Source: a virus
Virus record (IMG/VR): IMGVR_UViG_3300042480_000092
Coordinates: 1 to 47,739 of that record
Strand: one strand, 5' to 3'
Length of the DNA stretch: 47,739 bases
Both the position numbers and the translations under genes were made by a program. The notes under the pieces are model-generated. The model worked only from the letters and a program-made list of their open reading frames with translations. It did not search any database and was not told the DNA's origin. Each line of letters opens with the position of its first letter. Position 1 is the first letter of the stretch. Positions 23,570 through 31,500 of the stretch are shown here, piece after piece.

Positions 23570-23905
23570 GTCACCCCTCTTCCAAGTGACTCGTTGACGT
23601 TTTACTACCTCTACGCAGTTAAGACATATAGACCTTAGATTACTGAATATGGTATTTCTGAGGTCTCCGTCTATGTGAAACACCGTCATCTGTGCGGGAT
23701 ATATGCTTTGAAAGCCGCATATGTCACATATCGCTTTCTTCTTGTATCCTGCTCGTACCCAATTAGTAGGTCTTGCTTTAACTTTATTTTTCTTTTTGCC
23801 GCATTCATCACATATACTGCGGTAATGCTTCACCCCGTCGCGGATATAATTAATCGCCCTAGGGTTCTTGTTACATTGCTTGCATATCGGCCTAATGAGT
23901 CCCAT
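23552..23905 (-). CDS. HNH-type zinc-ribbon protein (putative endonuclease)
   Basis: 117 residues on the minus strand. Zinc pairs Cys8/Cys11 and Cys32/Cys35 come first. A second unit follows with Cys60/Cys63, FHIDGD (His77), Asn84 or Asn89 and Cys94/Cys97 (NLRSICLNC), the pattern of an HNH (treble-clef) nuclease. It lacks a clear second catalytic His, so activity is uncertain. It converges on and overlaps the dNMP kinase gene. The predicted late +1 is its ATG. It may be a free-standing homing-type endonuclease or a packaging-linked HNH protein. Confidence 0.65.
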   Translation of the reverse strand: MGLIRPICKQCNKNPRAINYIRDGVKHYRSICDECGKKKNKVKARPTNWVRAGYKKKAICDICGFQSIYPAQMTVFHIDGDLRNTIFSNLRSICLNCVEVVKRQRVTWKRGDLQVDY

Positions 23906-23910
23906 GCATG

Positions 23911-23918
23911 TATTTATT
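23911..23918 (-). promoter_or_regulatory. Late promoter box (AATAAATA) placed for a leaderless start
   Basis: On the minus strand AATAAATA (23918-23911) begins 13 bases before the ATG at 23905, separated by CATGC. No ribosome site precedes the start. The geometry is the same as for the gp14-like gene. Confidence 0.55.
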
Positions 23919-23964
23919 AAATAACCTTCGAAGGTCTCATTGTCCTCACTTTTTTGATATCTAT

Positions 23965-23972
23965 ACTAAATA
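23965..23972 (+). promoter_or_regulatory. Late promoter box (ACTAAATA) for the sheath gene
   Basis: ACTAAATA with predicted +1 near 23978. Leader length to the ATG at 24030 is about 52 bases and includes a hairpin. Confidence 0.6.
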
Positions 23973-23986
23973 ATAGTAAGCGTATT

Positions 23987-24000
23987 AGGGTTGTTACCCT
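23987..24000 (+). promoter_or_regulatory. Leader hairpin of the sheath mRNA
   Basis: AGGGT (23987-23991) pairs with ACCCT (23996-24000) around a TGTT tetraloop. It lies about nine bases after the predicted +1. The following CATTATAGGAAACAATAAA carries the ribosome site, similar to the leader of the gene at 13434 (CATTATAGGAGATAAAACA). Confidence 0.55.
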
Positions 24001-24029
24001 CAAAATATAACATTATAGGAAACAATAAA

Positions 24030-27000
24030 ATGGCACTTACATCACCTGGCGTAGAAGTTACAATCATTGACCAAAGTCAATATCTTCCTGCCCCAACAAA
24101 TTCAGTTCCTCTTGTAGTTGTAGCGACAGCACAAGACAAAGCAAACCCGAACGGTACTGGTATTGCACAGGCAACAACTGCTGCAAATGCTGGTAAGTTG
24201 TTCCAAGTCACAAGTCAACGTGATCTTGTGTCACTATATGGTACACCGTTCTTCTATGAGACTGCTGATGGCACTCCAATTCAAGGTTATGAATTGAACG
24301 AATACGGTTTGCTAGCGGCATACTCATCATTGGGTGTGACTAATCGTTGCTACGTATTAAGAGCAGACATTGATTTAGCAAGTCTAGTAGGTCAGACAGG
24401 TCGCCCAACTGGCGAACCAGAGAATGGCGCTTTCTGGCTAGATACTACATCAACTACTTGGGGCATCTTTGAATGGAGTGCTTCAACTAGTTTATTCTCT
24501 AACAAACTTCCATTAGTAATAACTGATTCAGATAATTTAGTTGCTGGCAAGCCAGCAGGTTATCTAGGAAGCGTTGGCGACTATGCTGTTATTGCAATAC
24601 AAAATACAGCAAGCCCAGCAAGCCCAACTGCAAGAGAGTATTTCTACAAGAATCCTAACAATACTTGGGTAGCAGTAGGTTCTATTGAATGGCAAGAAAG
24701 CGTACCTGCAGTAGTCGGTACACAGAGCAATCCAACATTGAACGCAGGTGACAAATTCAGCGTAACACTAGCAGGAGACTATCCGATAGAGTTAGCAAAT
24801 GCTGAGATCATAGTACCTGGACTAGGTAATAACACAGTTCAAGGAGTCGCGACCGAGATCAATAACTTAGGATGGCAGGGTATAACTGCTTCTGTTAATA
24901 GTTCAGGTCGATTACAAATTTTCTGCGGTAATTCAGCAGGTATCAATCTAACTGCTATCACCGGTACTGTATTGGCTGATATGGGCATCACACCATCTAT
25001 CTATTACCCGCCTATAGTATATTATGCTACATCAGCAGGTATGCCATTATGGGGTGCTGGACAACAAACACCTCGTCCAACTGGTTCAGTATGGTTGAAG
25101 GTAGGAGCATCAGGAAATGGTCTAGTCCCTTCAGTCAAAGAGTACGATGCAGTAGCAAGTGCTTGGAGATCTAAGAGCGTATCATTAGCAATAGGTGATG
25201 CGGCAGCCATAGCGGCGCTAGATTCAACAGGTGGCCAGGCTATCCCTGCAGGAACAGTATACGGTCAATATGATTTCAATGCTCAGTTCGATGAGAGTAT
25301 GGTTTATCTATGGAAGCGTCTAGCAACTGGCCCAACTGTAGTTACAGGTACTGACACAGCACCAAGTTTTAGTACAGGCCCATATACTGCTAATGTGTAT
25401 ATCACTACACCAAATAGCACAGGATGGACAGGACCATATGCATTCTCATTAGCAGATAACACATTTGCTGAAGATTTCGTAGCAGCATGGCAAGCGGCAG
25501 TCATTCCGTATACAACTGCTACAGTAGGCACTGATGGTGCTATCCAGATCACTCATACACTTGGTGGTAGCATCATGGTAGATGATATCAGCCCAACAAC
25601 TGGTCTAAGTCAAAACTTGATGAGTCAGGCTGGATTTGTGGCAGGAACTACAGAAGGCTGCAAGACAGGTTTCTTCATCAATACAACTTTCACAGTAGGA
25701 CAAAACACTACTTCAGGTGGCGGTACTGGCGCTCAGTTCGTTGTAGACAAATTAAACTCGGCTGATATGAAGACACAGCAATATCATGTCACTGCTTTAG
25801 CAGCAGCGGGCACTGGTTACGCAGTAGGTGATAGCATCACAATCAATGGTGCTAACTTAGGCGGTACTACTGGTACTAACGATCTAGAAGTAATAGTGGC
25901 AGTTATCACTGGTGCTGGCCCAACTGGTCCTATCAGCAAGATTGCTATATCAACTAATAGTGACGGCCCTGCTCCTAAGAATGGCGTAATGTTGAGTAAC
26001 TGGGTAGAATTTGACTACACAGCAAACGAAGGCGCGCCGACAGAGATTCCTGCAAACGGAACTAACTGGTTCTATAGTGTCGCTGATGAATGTGATATCA
26101 TGGTAAATACAGCAGCAGGTTGGAGAGGATATCGTACAGTAAACTTCAATAGCAATGGCTTCCCACTACCAAGTGGTGCTAATACTACAGATCCAAACGG
26201 ACCTATAGTAAGCGCAAGTTTGCCAACTACACAGAGTGATGGCACACCATTAGCATATGGTGATATATGGGTAGACACTAGCGATCTAGAAAATTATCCA
26301 GTAATCTTGCGTTGGCAGCAAGTTGACGGTGTTGATACATGGGTATTGATCGACAACACAGATCAAGTTTCAGGTTCAGGTATATTGTTTGCTGATGCAC
26401 GTTGGTCATCAAATCAAAATACAATCAACCCAGCAAATGATCCGATTCCAACAATCAAGTCATTGTTGCTAAGTTCAAACATAGACTTAGATGCTCCAAA
26501 TGCAAATCTATATCCAGTAGGTATGTTGTTGTTTAACACACGCCGTTCAGGATATAACGTCAAGCAGTGGAGAAACAATTACTTCAATTCATTGAGTTTC
26601 CCAGATCAAACGATCCCAACTATACGTAGCACATGGGTGTCAGCAAGCGGCTTGCAGTCAAACGGTGCACCGTACATGGGTCGTAAGGCTCAAAGAGCAA
26701 TGGTTGTTGCGGCAATGCGTTCAGTAGTAGATACAAATACTGCTATACGTGATGAAGATAATTTCTTCAACTTGATGGCAACACCTAACTATCCAGAACT
26801 ACAGCCTAACATGGTTGTATTGAATAGTGATCGCGGTGAAACAGCATACATCTTAGGTGACACTCCAATGGGATTACCTGATGATGCAACAGCAATTCAA
26901 GCATGGGCAACTAATGCTGCAGGTGCTACAAGCACAGGTGAAACAGGTTGTGTAACTCGCAACACTTATCTAGGCTTGTTCTACCCAAGTGGTATCGCAC

Positions 27001-27620
27001 TAGACTTGAGTGGTAACGAAGTGGCAGTTCCAGCATCACACATGATGTTGCGCACATTCTTGCGTAACGATACAGTCGCTTATCCTTGGTTAGCGGCAGC
27101 AGGTACTCGTCGTGGTATCATCGATAATGCATTGAATATCGGTTACTTAGATCGTGATACTGGTGAGTTCCAAGTCATCAAGACACGTATCGGCATCCGT
27201 GATGTGTTATACATCAACTTCATCAACCCATTAGTGTTCTTCACTGGCAACGGATTGTTGAACTATGGTAACAAGACATCATTCAATAGTCAGAGTGCGT
27301 TGGATAGAACAAACGTAGCACGTTTGATCGCTTATGTCCGTCGACAGTTGACTATAGCCGCAAGACCATTCGTATTCGAACCAAATGATCAGTTGACTCG
27401 TCAACAGATTGCAGGTGTTATCGAATCACTATTTGTTGATCTTGTTGCTAAACGAGGCATCTATGATTACTTGGTAATCTGTGATGAATCTAACAACACT
27501 CCTGCTAGAATAGATCGCAATGAGTTGTGGGTAGACGTAGCAATTGAGCCTGTCAAGGCTGCTGAGTTCATCTACATCCCAGTTCGTGTCTTGAACACAG
27601 GTGAGTTGTCAGGAGCGTAA
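24030..27620 (+). CDS. 18: Tail sheath protein, T4 gp18-like (enlarged)
   Basis: 1196 residues from the ATG after TATAGGAAACAATAAA; an upstream in-frame start at 23991 is in the leader. T4 gp18 has about 660 residues. The N-terminus (TSPGVEVTIIDQS; VSLYGTPFFYE) and the C-terminus (LDRTNVARLIAYVRRQL, RPFVFEPNDQLTR, NELWVDVAIEPVKAAEFIYIPV) match sheath proteins. Between about residues 130 and 830 lies inserted beta-rich sequence with several WLD- and GxxWxxG-type modules, presumably exposed on the tail surface. The subunit polymerises around the tube and contracts. A possible hairpin terminator follows. Confidence 0.88.
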   Translation: MALTSPGVEVTIIDQSQYLPAPTNSVPLVVVATAQDKANPNGTGIAQATTAANAGKLFQVTSQRDLVSLYGTPFFYETADGTPIQGYELNEYGLLAAYSSLGVTNRCYVLRADIDLASLVGQTGRPTGEPENGAFWLDTTSTTWGIFEWSASTSLFSNKLPLVITDSDNLVAGKPAGYLGSVGDYAVIAIQNTASPASPTAREYFYKNPNNTWVAVGSIEWQESVPAVVGTQSNPTLNAGDKFSVTLAGDYPIELANAEIIVPGLGNNTVQGVATEINNLGWQGITASVNSSGRLQIFCGNSAGINLTAITGTVLADMGITPSIYYPPIVYYATSAGMPLWGAGQQTPRPTGSVWLKVGASGNGLVPSVKEYDAVASAWRSKSVSLAIGDAAAIAALDSTGGQAIPAGTVYGQYDFNAQFDESMVYLWKRLATGPTVVTGTDTAPSFSTGPYTANVYITTPNSTGWTGPYAFSLADNTFAEDFVAAWQAAVIPYTTATVGTDGAIQITHTLGGSIMVDDISPTTGLSQNLMSQAGFVAGTTEGCKTGFFINTTFTVGQNTTSGGGTGAQFVVDKLNSADMKTQQYHVTALAAAGTGYAVGDSITINGANLGGTTGTNDLEVIVAVITGAGPTGPISKIAISTNSDGPAPKNGVMLSNWVEFDYTANEGAPTEIPANGTNWFYSVADECDIMVNTAAGWRGYRTVNFNSNGFPLPSGANTTDPNGPIVSASLPTTQSDGTPLAYGDIWVDTSDLENYPVILRWQQVDGVDTWVLIDNTDQVSGSGILFADARWSSNQNTINPANDPIPTIKSLLLSSNIDLDAPNANLYPVGMLLFNTRRSGYNVKQWRNNYFNSLSFPDQTIPTIRSTWVSASGLQSNGAPYMGRKAQRAMVVAAMRSVVDTNTAIRDEDNFFNLMATPNYPELQPNMVVLNSDRGETAYILGDTPMGLPDDATAIQAWATNAAGATSTGETGCVTRNTYLGLFYPSGIALDLSGNEVAVPASHMMLRTFLRNDTVAYPWLAAAGTRRGIIDNALNIGYLDRDTGEFQVIKTRIGIRDVLYINFINPLVFFTGNGLLNYGNKTSFNSQSALDRTNVARLIAYVRRQLTIAARPFVFEPNDQLTRQQIAGVIESLFVDLVAKRGIYDYLVICDESNNTPARIDRNELWVDVAIEPVKAAEFIYIPVRVLNTGELSGA

Positions 27621-27634
27621 TAGAAAATATAAAG

Positions 27635-27656
27635 AGAGCCTCGCGAGGGGCTCTTA
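27635..27656 (+). terminator. Possible weak terminator or processing hairpin after gene 18
   Basis: AGAGCC (27635-27640) pairs with GGCTCT (27649-27654) around TCGCGAGG, whose flanks can form an alternative CCTCGCGAGG helix. The following bases (TAAATTG) contain no real T-tract, so transcription may only be partly stopped before the gene 19 late promoter. Confidence 0.45.
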
Positions 27657-27660
27657 AATT

Positions 27661-27668
27661 GATAAATA
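27661..27668 (+). promoter_or_regulatory. T4-type late promoter box GATAAATA for gene 19
   Basis: GATAAATA with predicted +1 near 27674, followed by TAGGAG and the ATG at 27692. A 12-base palindrome, TACTTTAAAGTA (27667-27678), spans the predicted start. Confidence 0.7.
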
Positions 27669-27691
27669 CTTTAAAGTAGGAGAATTTACAA

Positions 27692-28330
27692 ATGGCAACA
27701 GCCTCACAATCATTGTTCAACATGACAGTAGCATCTGATAATGCCGGTGGCAATCAGGGCCTGTTAATGCCAAAACTACAATATCGCTTTAGAGTCAACT
27801 TCTTGAATTTCGGAGTTGATGCTGCAGGCGGATTATCATTAACTAAACAAGTAGTAGACTGCACACGTCCTAATTTAACATTTGACGAAGTAACACTAAA
27901 CGTCTACAACTCAAGAATCTATCTTGCTGGTAAGCATACATGGTCAGAACTAACAATTAACGTTCGTGACGATGCTTCAGGCACAGTTTCAAGAGCGGTA
28001 GGTCAGCAATTGCAGAAGCAGTTAGATTTCGTAGAACAGGCTTCAGCGGCTACAGGTCAAGACTACAAGTTCCAAGTTAATATGGAAGTGCTAGATGGCG
28101 GTAACGGCACTAGTGCTCCAGTAGTGTTAGAAGCATGGGAGTGCTATGGTTGCTTCTTAAAGGGTGCTAACTATGGCGGCATGAACTATGCTACTAATGA
28201 CCCTATGCAGATCGCATTAAACATACGTTATGATAACGCAATACAATCACCGTTATCAAGTGGCGTTGGCGCAAGCATAGGTAGAATCTTATCAGGCGAC
28301 AGCGTAACTGGTATCGGCGGAACAACCTAA
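27692..28330 (+). CDS. 19: Tail tube protein, T4 gp19-like
   Basis: 212 residues (T4 gp19 is 163). The beta-rich tube fold is recognisable: KLQYRFRVNFLNFG, then TKQVVDCTRPNLTFDE and VYNSRIYLAGKHTW-ELTINVRDD, a helix (VGQQLQKQLDFVEQ), and the closing strand pattern (VVLEAWECYGCFLKGANYGG, DPMQIALNIRYDNA). It forms the inner tube inside the sheath. It follows the sheath gene with its own late promoter and AGGAG ribosome site, the T4 18-19 order. Confidence 0.85.
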   Translation: MATASQSLFNMTVASDNAGGNQGLLMPKLQYRFRVNFLNFGVDAAGGLSLTKQVVDCTRPNLTFDEVTLNVYNSRIYLAGKHTWSELTINVRDDASGTVSRAVGQQLQKQLDFVEQASAATGQDYKFQVNMEVLDGGNGTSAPVVLEAWECYGCFLKGANYGGMNYATNDPMQIALNIRYDNAIQSPLSSGVGASIGRILSGDSVTGIGGTT

Positions 28331-28331
28331 T

Positions 28332-28349
28332 AGTTAGGAGTTCCTGACT
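28332..28349 (+). promoter_or_regulatory. Hairpin covering the ribosome site of the next gene
   Basis: AGTTAGGA (28332-28339) and TCCTGACT (28342-28349) can pair over 8 positions (one G-U) with a tiny loop, ending right before the ATG at 28350. The stem contains the AGGAG ribosome site. It may throttle translation of the tube-like protein relative to gp19. Confidence 0.45.
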
Positions 28350-29549
28350 ATGGCGGGATTCGTTCAAAACCTACTTAAGGACGCTGCCGGAGCATTCTTC
28401 GGCAGCGATTACCTTAGAGATTACACCCACGCCAGCAAGACGTTTAGGACTAATAGTTATCAAAATGCTCCTAAACTCAAATTCATATTTCATACCTACT
28501 TTAATATCAATCCAGAAGCGTGGCCAGATTCAGTAGATAAAAATATAGGCTTATTAGTCAAAGAAGTAAAACTCCCTGCATACAGTTTCAACACTGTGCA
28601 GTTGAATCAATATAATAGAAAACGCATAATACAAACTAAGATTAGATATGAACCTATAAACATAACATTCCATGATGATAATGATAACCTCATCAATAGA
28701 ATGTGGTATGCTTACTACACTTACTATTACTCAGACGCAACTAAACCAACTGTATTCTTAGGCAAGAGAGGTGCTGTACCTCCCAACAATGGTCAGAGTA
28801 ATTCCACACAATCAACCAATGCTGATTATGATGTATCAAACATATATGATTATAGCATTATGGGAAATGATGACTGGGGGTATATAGGCGAAACATCAAC
28901 TCCTCGATTAGGACACAAAGTACCATTCTTTAAAAATATAACAGTATTTGGTTTCAATCAACATAGTTTCACAGCACATACTTTAATTAATCCAATCATC
29001 ACTAATTTTAACCACGACACTTATAGTTACAACGAAGGCGGCGGCGTGATGCAAAATTCTATGACAGTTGATTATGAGACTGTCGTATATAATGAAGGCG
29101 CTATAGACGGTAGATCGCCCGGCGATATCGTTACTGGATTCGGTGATCAAGCAACATATGATAGAAGAGAAAGCCCTATACAAAAAGCAGGGGCCAATGG
29201 CACTATATTGGGACAAGGTGGACTTGTAGATGCTGCCGGTGGATTTGTACAAGACCTAGCATCCGGCAATCTCTTTGGAGCAGTTCAAAAAGCAGGCACT
29301 GCATATAATACTTTCAAAAATAAAAATCTTAAGGTTACTGCTAAACAAGAATTAGAAGGCATGTTAAGACAATCTTTAGGTGGGTTCGGTAGTCCGATAA
29401 GTACAAACAGAAATATATTGTTTGACATACCAAATAAGTCAGTCACACCATATACGATAGGAGTAGCAGGGGCGCCTACAATCAGCAACTCACCTACACC
29501 TAACCCAGTAACAGTAGTACCTGTAGCAGGACAACAGGTAAGGAAGTAA
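28350..29549 (+). CDS. Tail-tube-fold protein, probably baseplate/tube initiator (gp54-like)
   Basis: 399 residues. The first 150 residues show the tail-tube pattern: KLKFIFHTYFNINP, LLVKEVKLPAYSF, VQLNQYNRKRIIQTKIRYEP, ITFHDDNDNLINRMWYAYY. This is more like gp54/gp48 of the baseplate than the major tube protein, but only the fold is clear. The middle includes ITVFGFNQHSFTAHTLINP, as in such proteins. The C-terminal 150 residues are Gly/Ala-rich and helical. It lies immediately behind gene 19. Confidence 0.55.
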   Translation: MAGFVQNLLKDAAGAFFGSDYLRDYTHASKTFRTNSYQNAPKLKFIFHTYFNINPEAWPDSVDKNIGLLVKEVKLPAYSFNTVQLNQYNRKRIIQTKIRYEPINITFHDDNDNLINRMWYAYYTYYYSDATKPTVFLGKRGAVPPNNGQSNSTQSTNADYDVSNIYDYSIMGNDDWGYIGETSTPRLGHKVPFFKNITVFGFNQHSFTAHTLINPIITNFNHDTYSYNEGGGVMQNSMTVDYETVVYNEGAIDGRSPGDIVTGFGDQATYDRRESPIQKAGANGTILGQGGLVDAAGGFVQDLASGNLFGAVQKAGTAYNTFKNKNLKVTAKQELEGMLRQSLGGFGSPISTNRNILFDIPNKSVTPYTIGVAGAPTISNSPTPNPVTVVPVAGQQVRK

Positions 29550-29550
29550 T

Positions 29551-29919
29551 ATGAGATCGCTAGTTAATGTACAAGTATCAGGTATTGATAGAACTATAAA
29601 AATCTTTGATAGTTTTTACAATCAAAGCATATCTATACCTACAAATCAATATGATATCGTATTAAGTTTTTTCAGAGATGTATGCGAGACAGACGCAATA
29701 GCACAAAATTTTACAGCATTTCTTTTTAAAGTATCACAACAATCAGGCTTAGATGCAATCGAATTATTAGAAAATATCAAAGGCACATCGAAAAACAAAC
29801 TTCAGTTAAATCAAACTCTCGCATACTATCTCAATAGTTTTAAATCTAAAACAAGCCTATATGGTGTAGCGGTAATACCTAAGCCTGTACAACCAGTGGC
29901 GCGCAATGTAGTTTTATGA
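29551..29919 (+). CDS. Unknown tail/head region protein
   Basis: 122 residues. The N-terminal beta part (VNVQVSGIDRTIKIFDSFY) is followed by a helix-rich part with FLFKVSQQSGLDAIELLENI and LNQTLAYYLNSFKSK. It starts one base after the preceding stop and its stop adjoins the gp4-like start, so it belongs to the late tail-head operon. I do not recognise a T4 counterpart. The compact, non-charged composition suggests a structural or assembly factor. Confidence 0.65.
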   Translation: MRSLVNVQVSGIDRTIKIFDSFYNQSISIPTNQYDIVLSFFRDVCETDAIAQNFTAFLFKVSQQSGLDAIELLENIKGTSKNKLQLNQTLAYYLNSFKSKTSLYGVAVIPKPVQPVARNVVL

Positions 29920-29920
29920 T

Positions 29921-30358
29921 ATGGCAAATTTTGCTCAAGGCCGTTATCACGTAAGAAATAAACAAAAGTATATAGGCAAAGGCGCGCCTAAATATCGTTC
30001 GGGTTGGGAACTAACATTTATGATGTTTTGTGATAATCACGATAGCGTCATTCAATGGGCTAGCGAGTCTATTCAAATCCCATATAGAAATCCGTTAACG
30101 GGAAAACAAACTATATACATACCTGACTTCTTTGTATTATACCAAGACAAATTGGGACAGCAGAAAGCAGAAGTAGTAGAGATCAAACCTAAGAAACAAA
30201 GCCTAATTGAGAGCAGAGTGGCTAGCGCAAAAGACAGAGCAGTGGTAGCACTTAATCATGCAAAATGGGCAGCGGCGATGGCCTATTGCAAAAGGATAGG
30301 TTGTACCTTTAGAGTAATCACCGAAGATGATTTGTTCTATAAGGGTAAACGCAAATAA
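29921..30358 (+). CDS. 4: Head completion nuclease, T4 gp4-like
   Basis: 145 residues (T4 gp4 is 150). The pattern is a near match: KYRSGWELTFMMF, WASESIQIPY, then Asp69 (IYIPDFF) and Glu87-x-Lys89 (VEIKPKK), with Trp-Lys-Ala-Ala-like helix and a C-terminal RVITEDDLFYKG. These are the D-ExK nuclease-fold residues shared by T4 gp4 (also called gp50/65). The protein is needed to finish DNA-filled heads. It sits directly before the small terminase, so packaging genes are grouped. Confidence 0.88.
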   Translation: MANFAQGRYHVRNKQKYIGKGAPKYRSGWELTFMMFCDNHDSVIQWASESIQIPYRNPLTGKQTIYIPDFFVLYQDKLGQQKAEVVEIKPKKQSLIESRVASAKDRAVVALNHAKWAAAMAYCKRIGCTFRVITEDDLFYKGKRK

Positions 30359-30361
30359 ATA
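30354..30361 (+). promoter_or_regulatory. Late promoter box (AATAAATA) near the gene 16 start
   Basis: AATAAATA begins 12 bases before the ATG at 30366, inside the 3' end of gene 4. The predicted late +1 lies at the start codon, one base from exact. There is no ribosome site after the box. Confidence 0.45.
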
Positions 30362-30365
30362 CTGC

Positions 30366-30848
30366 ATGACTAGAAAACTTGAAGAACTGTTCAACTTGTC
30401 CCAAGACGAAGAAAAATCTGAAGAATTTCAACTTCCACCTGAGACACAAGAGATTACAGTATCAGCATTAAACAACCTTGAGAAGATAGAAAATGCTCTA
30501 CCTCAAGTGCGCGGACTTGAGACGGCTGACGTAGAGATGGATCAATTAGCGGACCTAGCACAGAGTAGTTATAAAGACTTGATGGATCTAGGTATGCAGG
30601 TTGATAGCCGCTTTAGCAGTGAGATTTTCGGGGTAGCCGGAACCATGCTAGGACATGCGATTACTGCTAAGACTGCTAAAGTAAGCAAGAAACTCAAGAT
30701 GATTGAGTTACAATTGAAGAAGGCAGCACTGGATCAGAAGCAGTCAAGCAAGGACAAGGAGATTGACAATACTCCTTTAGGGGAGGGTAAATCGTTAGAT
30801 AGAAACGAGATACTTAAGGCACTCCTAGACAAAAAGACGGATAAATGA
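30366..30848 (+). CDS. 16: Terminase small subunit, T4 gp16-like
   Basis: 160 residues from the ATG at 30366 (T4 gp16 has 164); an upstream frame in gene 4 is rejected. It contains an N-terminal acidic part and a long helical core, SSYKDLMDLGMQVDSRFSSE then FGVAGTMLGHAITAKTAKV-SKKLKMIELQLKKAALDQ, matching the gp16 core helices and coiled coil. The C-terminus (LDRNEILKALLDKK) may contact the large terminase. It regulates DNA packaging. No large terminase (gp17) follows, unlike T4. Confidence 0.7.
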   Translation: MTRKLEELFNLSQDEEKSEEFQLPPETQEITVSALNNLEKIENALPQVRGLETADVEMDQLADLAQSSYKDLMDLGMQVDSRFSSEIFGVAGTMLGHAITAKTAKVSKKLKMIELQLKKAALDQKQSSKDKEIDNTPLGEGKSLDRNEILKALLDKKTDK

Positions 30849-30854
30849 TAAATA
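30847..30854 (+). promoter_or_regulatory. T4-type late promoter box GATAAATA
   Basis: GATAAATA overlaps the end of gene 16. A second, partial copy (GATAAATG) begins seven bases earlier. Predicted +1 is near 30860, ahead of the ATG at 30877. Confidence 0.65.
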
Positions 30855-30876
30855 TTAGATACGGGAATTATAAGAT

Positions 30877-31488
30877 ATGAAAAGCCTAAAACAATACATT
30901 GCTGAAAGCGTACATTTGTACGATGTTACAATCAAGATCGCAGGTGAAGTTGACAAGAACTTCTTGGACCTATTCATCTACAATCTTAAGAAGTTTGAAC
31001 CAGCAGGTCCTATCACACCCAAGACACTTCCTATAGCGAAAGATGTCTATGGTTTCCCCGGAATTAAAAACGAACCAGTAACATTGTTAAAGTGCAAGTT
31101 CCGTTATCCATGCACAGAACCAATGGTTCAGCAATTAGCACAATTGTTAGGTTACAATTTGAATTATGTTCGTTTGGTTGATAGTAAGTATGACGATAGC
31201 ATCAATCGTGAGCAAGAAGAATATGCTAACCAAATGGAACCAAACAACAAAGACTTTGATAAGATCAGTGGTGCAGAACAAGCAAATAAAGATTATTCTG
31301 ATTCATATCTAAGCAGTATCAAAGAGCAATCAAAAGATAGTAAGATCATGATGCCGTATGCTGCCAAAGAAACACCAGATTCATTCGACCCTTTCAAGCC
31401 TTATTTAGATGATAAATCAATGGGTGATAAGAGTCCTATGACAAACATCAAACGTCCAGAAAAGCCTAAGACAGGCGCGATGGCTTAA
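30877..31488 (+). CDS. Putative head-targeted protein (MKSLKQYIAES N-terminus)
   Basis: 203 residues. It begins MKSLKQYIAES, very close in form to T4 capsid-targeting peptides of the internal proteins (K-x-x-x-x-F/Y-I-A-E), with IAE as a predicted gp21 cleavage site. Residues 15-110 form a folded part (VTIKIAGEVDKNFLDLFIYN, FRYPCTEPMVQQLAQLLGYN). The C-terminal half is polar and low-complexity. It is probably injected or packaged with the genome or used as prohead core, together with the larger protein downstream. No enzyme motif is seen. Confidence 0.7.
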   Translation: MKSLKQYIAESVHLYDVTIKIAGEVDKNFLDLFIYNLKKFEPAGPITPKTLPIAKDVYGFPGIKNEPVTLLKCKFRYPCTEPMVQQLAQLLGYNLNYVRLVDSKYDDSINREQEEYANQMEPNNKDFDKISGAEQANKDYSDSYLSSIKEQSKDSKIMMPYAAKETPDSFDPFKPYLDDKSMGDKSPMTNIKRPEKPKTGAMA

Positions 31489-31500
31489 GAGGAACCAATC

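Noticed and set aside
23991-24029. Longer N-terminus for the sheath gene
   Set aside because: It would start inside the leader hairpin, while the ATG at 24030 is preceded by a good ribosome site and matches sheath N-termini.
28332-28349. Hairpin after gene 19 as a transcription terminator
   Set aside because: No T-tract follows; the start codon of the next gene comes directly after the stem.
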